A stretch of DNA of 64,000 nucleotides from 3107 sp965216225 (GTDB taxonomy: Bacteria > Pseudomonadota > Alphaproteobacteria > Rhodobacterales > Rhodobacteraceae). The notes beneath the pieces are model-generated. The model did no database searches. It had not been told where the DNA came from and was given only the letters and a program-made list of their open reading frames with translations. The DNA is taken from contig CBDCFF010000033.1 of NCBI GenBank assembly GCA_965216225.1, positions 62,001-126,000 of the forward strand, given 5' to 3'. The translations under genes and the position numbers were made by a program. Of this stretch, positions 36,914 to 45,397 are shown piece after piece; the stretch's first letter is position 1, and the number at the start of each line of letters is the position of its first letter.

Positions 36914-37087
36914 AGAGTGTCCGCTCCTCTGTGTATCTGTGATCTGTACCATGCTTTGAGAGAGGAGCCATGACGATGACGATATCCAGGGAACTTCTGG
37001 CCGAACTTCTGGAAGGCTGCGAGCGGCCTGAAGACCTGCCTGGCGATACCGGGCTGCTGAAAGAGCTCAAGATCAAACTGATGGAGC
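36914..37087 (+). mobile_element. IS256 type B element, copy 2 (left-end fragment)
   Basis: The left end AGAGTGTCCGCTCC and the first ~39 codons of the transposase (from ATG 36970, MTMTISRELLAELLEGCERPED) remain. IS66 copy 2 cuts it off at 37088. Confidence 0.85.
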
Positions 37088-37173
37088 GTAAGCGTCTGGT
37101 CTGGCTGCCCTGCCTGAGGCCGCAGATGTCAGATAGTGTCCATGATCGTTAATGGACATTATCGAGGTCAGAT

Positions 37174-37524
37174 GTGGGCAGGAAGAAGCGCCGGAACTGG
37201 AGCAATAACGAGAAGCGGATGATCTGTGCGCAAACGCGGGTTCCGGGGATTTCGGTTAGTCAGGTTGCGCGGCGGTATGATGTGAATGCCAATCTCGTGT
37301 TTACGTGGCTGAGGGATGGGCGGTTTTCGCCTGATGGCGATACACGGAAGCAGGTTTTCTTTCTGCCGGTCGAGATAATTTCGGATGTGCGGCATGAAGC
37401 CGCGCCGCCGGTTGTGGCATGCGGCAGGATTGGGTTTGATCTTGTTTGCGGGCACCGGCTTTGTGTCAGCGGGACTTACGATCCCGATGCCCTTGCCGGC
37501 CTGATCCGTGGCTTGTCCGGATGA
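37174..37524 (+). CDS. tnpA: IS66 TnpA (HTH protein), copy 2
   Basis: A 116-residue protein with GTG start at 37174 (MGRKKRRNWSNNEKRMICA). The helix-turn-helix is GISVSQVARRYDVNANLVFTWLRD. Overlaps tnpB by four bases. Confidence 0.85.
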   Translation: MGRKKRRNWSNNEKRMICAQTRVPGISVSQVARRYDVNANLVFTWLRDGRFSPDGDTRKQVFFLPVEIISDVRHEAAPPVVACGRIGFDLVCGHRLCVSGTYDPDALAGLIRGLSG

Positions 37525-37868
37525 TCCCGGTACCGTCGAACACGAAGGTGTGGCTGGCTGCCGGGGTAACGGATATGCGCCGGGGGTTTGCGACGCTGGC
37601 GGCTCAGGCGGAACAGACGCTGAAGCAGAACCCTTATTGCGGCCACATGTTCGTTTTCCGTGGACGGCGTGGCGATCTGATCAAGATCATTTGGTGGGAC
37701 GGTCAGGGGGCCTGTCTGTTCTCCAGGCGATTGGAGAAGGGCCGGTTTGTCTGGCCTTCTGCAAAAGACGGCAAAGTCGCATTGACACCGGCCCAGTTGG
37801 CGATGCTTCTGGAGGGCATTGACTGGCGTATTCCGCAGCGCACATGGCGGCCATTGAAGGCGGGATAA
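37521..37868 (+). CDS. tnpB: IS66 accessory protein TnpB, copy 2
   Basis: 115 residues, the usual length: MIPVPSNTKVWLAAGVTDMRRG through GRRGDLIKIIWWDGQGACLF to RTWRPLKAG. Required for IS66 transposition with TnpA and TnpC. Confidence 0.93.
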   Translation: MIPVPSNTKVWLAAGVTDMRRGFATLAAQAEQTLKQNPYCGHMFVFRGRRGDLIKIIWWDGQGACLFSRRLEKGRFVWPSAKDGKVALTPAQLAMLLEGIDWRIPQRTWRPLKAG

Positions 37869-37928
37869 TCTGGCCGGATCAGTGATTTGGGGATTCCCTA
37901 AAGCCCGTTGATTTGCCAGGTTTTGGCC

Positions 37929-39455
37929 ATGATCGATGTGGCCCGAGCCTTACCGGAAGACCCCGATGAGTTGCGTGCTTTCACGCAGCTTCTGCTGGCC
38001 GAGGTGAAGTCTCAGGCGATGTTGATCGAGAAGCTCAGGCACCAGTTATCCGGGCATCGCACACATAGGTTTGGCAGCAAATCCGAGAGCATCGAGCAGC
38101 TGCAACTGGCCCTGGAGAGCAGTGAGATTGCAACGGCAGCGATGACAGCCAGGTTACGCCTGCCTGAAGAGGAGCCGCCCAAAGACAAACCCAAGCGCCG
38201 CCCGATCCCGGATCATATACCGCGCCAGCACATCGAACTGGCCACCGGAGATGATGCCTGTGCGGATTGTGGTGGCAAGCTGCGCCGCCTGGGCGAGGAT
38301 GTGACCGAGGAACTGGAATATGTTCCGGGGCGCTTCATCGTGAACCGCATCACCCGGCCCCGCTTTGCCTGTTCGGGCTGCGACAGCTTCACCCAGGCAC
38401 AGCTGCCATCGCGCCCGATTGAGCGCGGGCGTCCTGGACCAGGACTGTTGGCCCATGTTCTGGTCAGCAAATATGCCGATCATCTGCCGCTCTACCGGCA
38501 AAGCCGGATATTCGAGCGCGACGGGCTTGACCTTGACCGCTCAACGCTGGCCGATTGGGTGGGCAAATCCACGGCCCTACTGGAGCCACTGGCCGTTGCC
38601 ATCGGACGACATGTGCAAGCAGGCCAGGCATTGTTTGCCGATGATACGCCGATCAAAATGCTAACGCCCGGGGCAGGCAAAACCCAGACCGCCCGCCTAT
38701 GGACTTACATACGCGATGAGCGCCCCTGGGACAGCGAGGCGCCGCCTGCTGCCTGGTATCAGTTCTCGCCGGACCGCAGGGGTCAGCATCCCAAGGATCA
38801 CTTGAAGAGATACCAGGGCTGGATGCATGCGGACGGCTATTCCGGATTCAACGACCTCTACCGTTCTGGCGACATCCGCGAGGTCGCCTGCATGGCCCAC
38901 ATCCGGCGCAAGTTCGTCGATGTGCATAAAGCCCAGGGCTCGGCCATCGCCGAAGAGGCGATCAAGCGGATAGCAGGGCTCTACGCTATCGAGAAAGAGG
39001 CCCGTGGATCGCCGCCGGATCAGCGTACCGCCATACGGCAGGCCGAGGCCAGACCCGTCTTCGATGACCTGGGCAATTGGCTGGGTGCCCAACTGCCCGC
39101 TATCTCTGGCAAATCGCCACTTGCAGGGGCCATCCGTTATGCGCTGACCCGGTTGCCACGGCTCCGGCCATACCTTGAACATGGCCATCTCGAGATCGAC
39201 AATAATGCGGCCGAGCGGGCCATCAGAGGTATTGCTTTGGGGCGCAAGAACTACCTCTTCGTTGGATCACCGGCAGGCGGCAAAGCCGCTGCCATCGCCT
39301 ATACGCTGATTGAAACCGCCAAACTGAACAACGTTGATCCGCAGGGCTGGCTGGCCGACACTCTGGCCCGCATCCCGGATTGCAAGATCACCAAGGTCGA
39401 CGACCTGCTGCCATGGAACATGGGCAGCCACCATCACATGAAAGACGCTGCATGA
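37929..39455 (+). CDS. tnpC: IS66 transposase TnpC, copy 2
   Basis: A 508-residue DDE transposase beginning MIDVARALPEDPDELRAF. It has the CADCGGKLRRLGEDVTEELEY zinc-binding region, catalytic ALFADDTPIKM, MHADGYSGFND and HLEIDNNAAERAIRG, and the C-terminal segment to KVDDLLPWNMGSHHHMKDAA. Intact. Its stop overlaps the passenger start in ATGA, so the passenger is coupled to transposase translation. Confidence 0.93.
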   Translation: MIDVARALPEDPDELRAFTQLLLAEVKSQAMLIEKLRHQLSGHRTHRFGSKSESIEQLQLALESSEIATAAMTARLRLPEEEPPKDKPKRRPIPDHIPRQHIELATGDDACADCGGKLRRLGEDVTEELEYVPGRFIVNRITRPRFACSGCDSFTQAQLPSRPIERGRPGPGLLAHVLVSKYADHLPLYRQSRIFERDGLDLDRSTLADWVGKSTALLEPLAVAIGRHVQAGQALFADDTPIKMLTPGAGKTQTARLWTYIRDERPWDSEAPPAAWYQFSPDRRGQHPKDHLKRYQGWMHADGYSGFNDLYRSGDIREVACMAHIRRKFVDVHKAQGSAIAEEAIKRIAGLYAIEKEARGSPPDQRTAIRQAEARPVFDDLGNWLGAQLPAISGKSPLAGAIRYALTRLPRLRPYLEHGHLEIDNNAAERAIRGIALGRKNYLFVGSPAGGKAAAIAYTLIETAKLNNVDPQGWLADTLARIPDCKITKVDDLLPWNMGSHHHMKDAA

Positions 39456-40027
39456 GCATCATCGAGATCAAAGTCACCCTGCAAGACATCGAGCCCGCTG
39501 TCACCCGCACCCTGCAGGTGCCTGCCGATATCCGGCTGGACCGGCTGCACCTGACACTGCAGGTGGCCATGGGCTGGACCAACTCGCATCTCTACATGTT
39601 CGAAGCAGCCCGCGCCACATGGGGTATCGCGGACCCCGATTTTGGCGGCGAGGACCGGCCCGCCAACAAAACCACTCTGGGCCAAGTCATCGAGGACACC
39701 GGCAAAAAGACGATCAACTACATCTACGATTTTGGCGACAACTGGGAACACAGGATCAAGATCGGCAGGATCACCGATCCCGTCCCTGGCGAACTCTATC
39801 CCAGACTAATCGAGGTCATCGGTAAATGCCCGCCCGAAGACGTCGGGGGCTTCCCTGGCTACTACGGGTTCCTCGATGCCATGGCCGATCCAAAGCATCC
39901 AGAGCACGATCATCTCAAAGACTGGTATGGCGGCACCTTCGATCCCAATCAGCCCGAAACCGACAAACTCAAACTCGAAGTCCTCAGTCTCGCAAAACGC
40001 TGGAAGCCCGGAAAACCAAGGAAATAA
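39452..40027 (+). CDS. Plasmid pRiA4b ORF-3-like passenger protein of IS66
   Basis: A 191-residue protein: MSIIEIKVTLQDIEPAVTRTLQVPADIRLDRLHLTLQVAMGW, then YDFGDNWEHRIKIG and CPPEDVGGFPGYYGFLDAMADP. These are hallmarks of the pRiA4b ORF-3 family (also tied to IS1096 TnpR-like proteins). The family's role is unknown; no nuclease motif is evident. It lies inside the IS66 right end, 22 bases before the inverted repeat, so it moves with the element. Confidence 0.88.
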   Translation: MSIIEIKVTLQDIEPAVTRTLQVPADIRLDRLHLTLQVAMGWTNSHLYMFEAARATWGIADPDFGGEDRPANKTTLGQVIEDTGKKTINYIYDFGDNWEHRIKIGRITDPVPGELYPRLIEVIGKCPPEDVGGFPGYYGFLDAMADPKHPEHDHLKDWYGGTFDPNQPETDKLKLEVLSLAKRWKPGKPRK

Positions 40028-40049
40028 GGCTGTCAGACCGGACGCTTAC

Positions 40050-40164
40050 GGTCAACGGGGTCTTCTGGCAGGTTATCAAGGGCGTTCAACATGGCTATTC
40101 CATACAGAATTGCGCCCTGAATGTGAATCCATAAACGCCTATACTACTTGATATTTACGCCTGA
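40050..40164. other. Junction sequence between two IS66 copies
   Basis: About 115 bases with no gene or recognisable IS end. The tnpC gene expected for IS66 copy 3 is missing from here. Confidence 0.5.
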
Positions 40165-40512
40165 TTACCCTGCTTTCAAAGGCCGCCATGTCCGCTGTGG
40201 AATGCGCCAGTCAATGCCCTCCAGCAGCATCGCCAGTTGCGACGACGTCAGGCAGACCTTGCCGTCTTTAGCAGCAGGCCAAACAAACCGGCCCCGTTCA
40301 AGACGCTTGGAAAACAGGCAGGCTCCCTGGCTGTCCCACCAGATAATTTTGAGCAAATCACCACGCCGCCCCCGAAACACAAATAGATGGCCGGAAAACG
40401 GATCCTCTGCCAAAACCTGCTCGGCCTGTGCCGCCAGAGTATTGAAACCCCGCCGCATGTCTGTCACGCCCGCCGCCAGCCAGACCCGTGTGTTGCTTGG
40501 CACGGGGATCAC
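40165..40512 (-). CDS. tnpB: IS66 accessory protein TnpB, copy 3
   Basis: 115 residues, MIPVPSNTRVWLAAGVTDMRRG to RTWRPLKAG, intact but orphaned from tnpC. Overlaps tnpA by four bases. Confidence 0.9.
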   Translation of the reverse strand: MIPVPSNTRVWLAAGVTDMRRGFNTLAAQAEQVLAEDPFSGHLFVFRGRRGDLLKIIWWDSQGACLFSKRLERGRFVWPAAKDGKVCLTSSQLAMLLEGIDWRIPQRTWRPLKAG

Positions 40513-40871
40513 GAAGAAAGCCCTTTCAACAAACGTGCCAACATATCCGCATCAAAACCACCCTCGGCTATAATCCGGTGACCGTTGGATAGCTCGATCT
40601 CAATTCGGCCTGACAGAGTGCTGGTCACGGCTGGATCAACGCTGGCTGACGCTTCAATCTCGACTGGCAAAAATACAGGGCCGTCAGCTTTCCGCACAAC
40701 ATCCACGGCGGGAGCATACCGATCATCCTTCAGCCATTTGAATATCAGATTGGCATTCATCGCATACCGACGTGCAACCTGCGCAACCGAAACACCAGCC
40801 GCCGTCGTCTGAAAACAGATTGAACGCTTCTCATCATCCGGCCAACGCCGCTTCTTCTGCTTCACAGCCAT
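40509..40871 (-). CDS. tnpA: IS66 TnpA (HTH protein), copy 3
   Basis: 120 residues beginning MAVKQKKRRWPDDEKRSICFQ, helix-turn-helix GVSVAQVARRYAMNANLIFKWLKDD. More similar to copy 1 than to copy 2. Confidence 0.88.
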   Translation of the reverse strand: MAVKQKKRRWPDDEKRSICFQTTAAGVSVAQVARRYAMNANLIFKWLKDDRYAPAVDVVRKADGPVFLPVEIEASASVDPAVTSTLSGRIEIELSNGHRIIAEGGFDADMLARLLKGLSS

Positions 40872-40952
40872 AGAGTGCCCCTAAGTGTCCACTATCAATG
40901 GTGGACACTAACCCATCAAAATCTGCGCCGTTAGGCGGGGCACACCGGACGC

Positions 40953-41105
40953 TTACTGTTCAACTCTGGCTCTATCGACTTCATACAGGTCCAGTAACGC
41001 TCTGGCAGACAACAGACCATGCTCCCTGATGCTTGGCCAGTTCCCTTCCCATGCGATGTGAAAAAGCCTTGGGTAACGGGTAACGAGTTCCTCCGGTCGC
41101 ATCAT
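40953..41105 (-). pseudogene. DUF7002-like protein, 3'-truncated by IS66
   Basis: From ATG 41105, preceded by GGAGG five bases upstream, 50 codons read MMRPEELVTRYPRLFHIAWEG then NWPSIREHGLLSARALLDLYEV. The frame ends at a TAA that belongs to the IS66 terminal repeat (GTAAGCG). The motif YPRLFH-W-SI--HGLLSA resembles DUF7002 proteins, small proteins of unknown function. The lost 3' part is not found in the window. Confidence 0.6.
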
Positions 41106-41415
41106 CAGCGCCTCCGATCAATTACACATTTGTAATAAAATCTGTTCGCAGTCAACGAACGCGGTGAAATGCGGTGGAATGTATCAGTATATTCGCCAGG
41201 CTGCGTCCCGGTCAAACGGCTCTTTCACATTCGTCTGCGCCTCCAAAGAATGAGCAGACCCTGCATCACGGTGAGGGATTTCGGGGCGGGAAGGTCACGC
41301 CGGACCGTGTGGCGGCTGACAAACATGCAGGAGGCCCCGGGGCAATGATGGCCTTTTTGCGGAAACCGCCGTATGAGATGTCTTCGAATCCGCATGGACG
41401 AGGTCGCGGCGCAAG
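41106..41415. other. Intergenic region between truncated DUF7002 gene and murI
   Basis: About 310 bases without a supported gene. It must hold the promoters of the divergent DUF7002-like gene and murI. An A+T-rich patch near 41118-41140 (ATTACACATTTGTAATAAAAT, partly palindromic) is the likeliest regulatory spot. Confidence 0.4.
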
Positions 41416-42228
41416 ATGGCTATTGGGGTTTTCGATTCGGGTCTGGGCGGGCTGAGCGTTCTGGAGGCGGCGCGGGTGCGGCTGCCGGAACATGCGTTCG
41501 TCTATTACGGTGACAATGCGCACACCCCTTATGGCGTGCGGGACGCAGGTGACATACACGACCTGACCCGAACCGGGGTGGCGCGTCTGTGGGATGAGGG
41601 CTGCGGTCTGGTGATCCTGGCCTGCAACACGGCCTCTGCGGCGGCGTTGCGGCGCATACAGGAGGCGGGCGTGCCTGACGGCAAGCGGGTGCTGGGAGTG
41701 TTCGTGCCCTTGATCGAGGCGCTGACAGAGCGGCAATGGGGCGACAATTCCCCGCCGCGCGAGGTGGATGTGAAGACAGTGGCGCTGTTCGCGACGCCTG
41801 CCACGGTGGCGAGCCGCGCATTTCAGCGGGAACTGGCTTTTCGGGCAATCGGTGTTGATGTCGAGGCGCAGCCCTGCGGCGGCGTGGTCGATGCCATTGA
41901 GGACGGCGATGAAATTCTGGCCGAGGCGCTGGTGAAAAGCCATGTCGAGGCGCTGAAGCGGCGAATGCCGCATCCGCAGGCTGCGATTCTGGGCTGCACG
42001 CATTATCCATGGATGGAAAGCGCGTTTCAGGAGGCGTTGGGGGTGGAGGTAAAGGTTTTCAGTCAGGCGGGGCTGGTGGCGGAAAGCCTTGCGGATTATC
42101 TGGCCCGCCACCCGGACAAGCTGGGCGAGGGGATGGAAAGCAGGTTTCTGACCACCGGCGATCCGGGCCGGGTGTCGATGCAGGCGACAAAGCTGTTGCG
42201 ACGAAGCATCACGTTTCATGCGGCCTGA
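41416..42228 (+). CDS. murI: Glutamate racemase
   Basis: Makes D-glutamate for peptidoglycan. Both catalytic cysteines are in place: Cys70 in LACNTASAAA and Cys194 in LGCTHYPW. The N-terminal IGVFDSGLGGLSVL with catalytic Asp, and YYGDNAHTPYG, are typical. It is 270 residues. It is followed by argC after 57 bases on the same strand. Confidence 0.96.
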   Translation: MAIGVFDSGLGGLSVLEAARVRLPEHAFVYYGDNAHTPYGVRDAGDIHDLTRTGVARLWDEGCGLVILACNTASAAALRRIQEAGVPDGKRVLGVFVPLIEALTERQWGDNSPPREVDVKTVALFATPATVASRAFQRELAFRAIGVDVEAQPCGGVVDAIEDGDEILAEALVKSHVEALKRRMPHPQAAILGCTHYPWMESAFQEALGVEVKVFSQAGLVAESLADYLARHPDKLGEGMESRFLTTGDPGRVSMQATKLLRRSITFHAA

Positions 42229-42285
42229 TTGCGGCCATCGCGAATTGCGCCTAAATCCTTTCTGTTTTTGCATGGATGTCAGGGC

Positions 42286-43314
42286 ATGACACATAAAATC
42301 GTTATTCTGGGCGCTTCGGGCTATACCGGGGCGGAGCTTGTCCGGCTGATCGCCACGCATCCGAACATGGAGATCGCGGCGCTTTCCGCCGACCGCAAGG
42401 CGGGGCTGGAGATGGGCGCGGCGTTCCCGCATCTGCGTCATCTGGAATTGCCCAGGCTGATGAAGATCGGGGAGATTGATTTCTCGTCGATTGACCTGTG
42501 TTTCTGCGCCCTGCCACATGCGACCAGCCAGGCGGTGATCCGGGATTTGCCGCAGCGCCTGAAGATTGTCGATCTGTCGGCGGATTTTCGGTTGCGCGAC
42601 CCGGAAGCCTACAGGAAGTGGTATGGCAATGAGCACGCGGCGCCGGAGCAGCAGAAAGAAGCGGTGTATGGCCTGACGGAATTTTATCGGGAGGATATTC
42701 GCGCGGCGCGGCTGGTGGCGGGCACGGGCTGCAATGCGGCGACCGGGCAATATGCGTTGCGTCCGCTGGTTTCGGGCGGGCTGATTGATCTGGATGACAT
42801 CATTCTGGACCTGAAATGCGCGGCGTCGGGGGCGGGGCGGAGCCTTAGGGAAAACCTGCTTCATGCGGAGTTGAGCGAGGGCTGTCACCCTTACGCCACT
42901 GGCGGCGCGCATCGGCATCTGGGGGAGTTCGATCAGGAATTCTCGGCCATTGCCGGGCGGCCCGTGCGGGTACAGTTCACCCCGCATCTGATTCCGGCGA
43001 ACCGGGGGATTCTGGCGACGGTTTACGTGAAGGGCGATGCGCAAGCCATTCATGAAGAACTTGAAAAGGCTTATGGGGATGAGCCGTTCATCATCACGCT
43101 GCCGTTTGGCGAAGCGCCCTCTACCCGGCATGTGCGCGGCTCGAACTTCTGTCATGTCGGGGTGACGGGGGATCGGGCGGAGGGCCGGGCAATCGTGTTT
43201 GCGGCGCTCGATAACCTGACCAAGGGTTCATCCGGACAGGCGTTGCAGAACGCCAACCTGATGCTGGGCGAAGAGGAAACCGCCGGGTTGATGCCAGCGC
43301 CCTGTTTCCCGTGA
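42286..43314 (+). CDS. argC: N-acetyl-gamma-glutamyl-phosphate reductase
   Basis: Third step of arginine synthesis, NADPH-dependent. The NADP fold is ILGASGYTGAELVRLI and the catalytic Cys149 is in VAGTGCNAATGQYAL. GAGRSLRENLLHAEL and the C-terminal LDNLTKGSSGQALQNANLMLG complete the family pattern. ATG 42286 gives 342 residues; an upstream ATG at 42229 adds 19 unconserved residues. ccmE follows after nine bases. Confidence 0.96.
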   Translation: MTHKIVILGASGYTGAELVRLIATHPNMEIAALSADRKAGLEMGAAFPHLRHLELPRLMKIGEIDFSSIDLCFCALPHATSQAVIRDLPQRLKIVDLSADFRLRDPEAYRKWYGNEHAAPEQQKEAVYGLTEFYREDIRAARLVAGTGCNAATGQYALRPLVSGGLIDLDDIILDLKCAASGAGRSLRENLLHAELSEGCHPYATGGAHRHLGEFDQEFSAIAGRPVRVQFTPHLIPANRGILATVYVKGDAQAIHEELEKAYGDEPFIITLPFGEAPSTRHVRGSNFCHVGVTGDRAEGRAIVFAALDNLTKGSSGQALQNANLMLGEEETAGLMPAPCFP

Positions 43315-43323
43315 GATGATGCG

Positions 43324-43764
43324 ATGAAATCGCTGAAGAAAACCCGGCGGATACAGGTGATTGTCGTGGCGGCGGCGGCGCTGGCGCTGGCGGCGGGGCT
43401 GATCGGTTATGCGATGCGCGACGGGATCAGTTATTTCCGCTCTCCCGCTCAGGTGCTGAAGGAGCCGCCCCCGGCATCCGAAGTGTTCCGGCTGGGCGGG
43501 CTGGTCGAAGAAGGTTCCCTGATTATCGGCGAGGGAGAGAGCATTTCCTTTGTGGTGAAGGATGGCAGGGCCTCCATCCCCGTGACCTATACCGGTATCC
43601 GGCCTGACCTGTTCGCAGCGGGGCAGGGAACGATCGCCACCGGGCGCTATGTGGATGGCGTGTTCGAGGCGACGGAAATCCTTGCCAAGCACGATGAGAC
43701 CTATGTCCCCAAAGAGGTCGTGGACGCGCTGAAGAAACAGGGCGTGTATCGGGAGCCTGACTGA
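43324..43764 (+). CDS. ccmE: Cytochrome c maturation haem chaperone CcmE
   Basis: A 146-residue membrane-anchored periplasmic protein that binds haem covalently and passes it to the cytochrome c lyase. One N-terminal transmembrane helix (IQVIVVAAAALALAAGLIGYAM) is followed by an OB-fold beta-barrel. The haem-binding histidine is in ILAKHDETYVPKEV. Apart from other ccm genes here, as is common in Rhodobacterales. It may be cotranscribed with argC. Confidence 0.96.
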   Translation: MKSLKKTRRIQVIVVAAAALALAAGLIGYAMRDGISYFRSPAQVLKEPPPASEVFRLGGLVEEGSLIIGEGESISFVVKDGRASIPVTYTGIRPDLFAAGQGTIATGRYVDGVFEATEILAKHDETYVPKEVVDALKKQGVYREPD

Positions 43765-43958
43765 GCGTCACCGTCATTTGGCGGGAACCCGCAGGGCGGC
43801 TGCGGGGCCGGGGGGTATTTTCGGGGTTTCGCCCTGGCCTTGCCGGCCCCACCGGCCCCCTGCCAGCCCCACCGGGAAACGGGGTGCGTTCGGTGGGGTG
43901 ATCGGGCGTTTACCCCGGTGGCGCAGGATTCGGGCATCTTCAAAGGGGTGGGGGTGTC
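43765..43958. other. G+C-rich intergenic region before the endolysin gene
   Basis: About 194 bases rich in GGCCCC/GGGGCC runs that can form several hairpins. No gene is seen. It may hold the terminator of ccmE and the promoter of the lysis genes. Confidence 0.4.
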
Positions 43959-44570
43959 ATGAAGACTGTTCAGGAGATTGCCGAAGAGATCGTCGCCCGT
44001 GAGGGCGGGTTCGTGAACGACCCGGACGATCCGGGCGGCCCGACCAAATACGGGGTGACGCTGCGCACGTTGCGCCGTCTGGGTGGGGACGCCGATGGTG
44101 ACAGGGCTGTGGGCATTGATGATTTGCGCCGCCTGTCGAAAGCGCAGGCGGCCCGGATTTTCATCGAGCAGTATTACCGGCGTCCCCGGATTGATGAATT
44201 GCCCCCTGTATTGAGGGCTTCCGTCTTTGACATGTATGTGAATGCCGGCGCCAATGCCGTGAAGATTTTGCAGCGCGCGTTGGGTAAGATGGGCCAGCGC
44301 ATTGCGGTGGACGGGGTGATCGGACCCCGGCCCATCGCGGCGGCAGAGGCAGCCCGTGCGGCGGGGCCTGCGCATCTGGCGGATGTTTACGGGATCGCGC
44401 GGCGGAACTACTATTACCGGTTGGGTGATGCGCGCCCTGCAAGCCGGAAATATGCGCGGCGGCGCGATGGCGGCAAAGGCGGCTGGATCCGGCGTGCCGA
44501 GGGCTTTATCTCCGGGCGCTATCATCTGAGCGAGGCCGAGCACCGGGCGAGGGTTGCGGCATGGGGATGA
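43959..44570 (+). CDS. Holin-associated N-acetylmuramidase (GH108-type endolysin)
   Basis: A 203-residue peptidoglycan hydrolase. The N-terminal VAREGGFVNDPDDPGGPTKYGVT is the GH108 signature with the catalytic Glu in EGG. A C-terminal peptidoglycan-binding-like region (ALGKMGQRIAVDGVIGP) follows. It overlaps the holin gene by ten bases. In Rhodobacterales such endolysin-holin pairs lie away from the main gene-transfer-agent cluster and release GTA particles; that role is inferred here from type and partner. Confidence 0.88.
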   Translation: MKTVQEIAEEIVAREGGFVNDPDDPGGPTKYGVTLRTLRRLGGDADGDRAVGIDDLRRLSKAQAARIFIEQYYRRPRIDELPPVLRASVFDMYVNAGANAVKILQRALGKMGQRIAVDGVIGPRPIAAAEAARAAGPAHLADVYGIARRNYYYRLGDARPASRKYARRRDGGKGGWIRRAEGFISGRYHLSEAEHRARVAAWG

Positions 44571-44980
44571 TCGGAACATTTCTGAATGCGCTCTTTGGCG
44601 GCGGGCGCAATGTGGTCGCGGAAACCGCCGGGGTGTTCCGCGAGAATGCCGAGGCCGGGGCAGGCCGGGCGGTGGCCTTGCGGGATCAGGCGCTGACACA
44701 GTTTGCGGCGGAGTTCGCGAGGGCGGAGAAAGGGGCGTTCGACCGGTTCATGGACGGGCTGAACCGGGTGCCGCGCCCGGCCATGGCGCTTGGGGTCATC
44801 GGGCTGTTGATTGCGGCGATGTTCGATCCGGTCTGGTTTGCCACCCGGATGCAGGGGCTGGTGCTGGTGCCGCAGGTGGTGGAGAATCTGGAATTGCTGG
44901 AGCAAGCTGGCGCCGGGGCGTTTTCGGAGGCCACGGGAGATCGCAACCCGGCACTGGAGGACTGGCGCAGAAGCCGATAG
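44561..44980 (+). CDS. Holin of the three-TM GTA-release type
   Basis: A 139-residue protein. Hydrophobic segments include MALGVIGLLIAAMFDPVWFATRM and a C-terminal GLVLVPQVVENLELL. It matches the family described as holin of 3 TMs for gene-transfer release. Being coupled to an endolysin gene supports a lysis role: it would permeabilise the inner membrane so the muramidase reaches the wall. Confidence 0.82.
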   Translation: MGMIGTFLNALFGGGRNVVAETAGVFRENAEAGAGRAVALRDQALTQFAAEFARAEKGAFDRFMDGLNRVPRPAMALGVIGLLIAAMFDPVWFATRMQGLVLVPQVVENLELLEQAGAGAFSEATGDRNPALEDWRRSR

Positions 44981-45397
44981 GAGTTGCGGCAATCTGCGGC
45001 CGGTCAGGATGCGCAATATATGGCGGTCCGCGCCCTATTCATGGAGCTATGCCCGAAAGTTGGTGATGGTGTGATCATGCGGCGTGGTGAATTTGCTTGA
45101 TCCCGTCTCTGAACTCAACCCCTTCAATGATCTCTGGCATGCGGTTGGCGCCGTCGAGCTTTCGCCATTTTCCTTGCGCTGACATCATCAGCTTGAATGC
45201 CATGGCCAACCCGGTCTTGCGGCTCAGGCAGCCTTTGGTTTTGCCGGTGCGGTGGCGGACGGTGGCGAAGGTGCTCTCGATCGGGTTCGTGGTTCGGATG
45301 TGCTTCCAGTGCTCAGCAGGGAAGCCGTAGAAGGAGAGCAGCACAGCCCGGTCTTTGGTCAGTTTCCCAACCGCCTTGTCATATTTCGCGCCGTAGG

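Larger units (their letters stand above)
37088..40049 (+). mobile_element. IS66-family element, copy 2, complete with passenger gene
   Basis: A 2962-bp element. Ends GTAAGCGTCTGGTCTGGCTG and GTAAGCGTCCGGTCTGACAG read inward. Gene order is tnpA, tnpB, tnpC and a pRiA4b ORF-3-like passenger. The 8 bases on each side differ, so no target duplication is seen and the right flank was probably rearranged. Confidence 0.88.
40165..40956 (-). mobile_element. IS66-family element, copy 3 (tnpA-tnpB fragment)
   Basis: Only tnpA and tnpB remain, with the outer end GTAAGCGTCCGGTGTGC read inward from 40956. It was inserted in a DUF7002-type gene, whose 5' part continues at 40957. Confidence 0.85.

Noticed and set aside
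41266..43155. 629-codon minus-strand frame over murI and argC
   Set aside because: Arg/Gln/His-rich composition typical of antisense frames; both sense genes are well supported.
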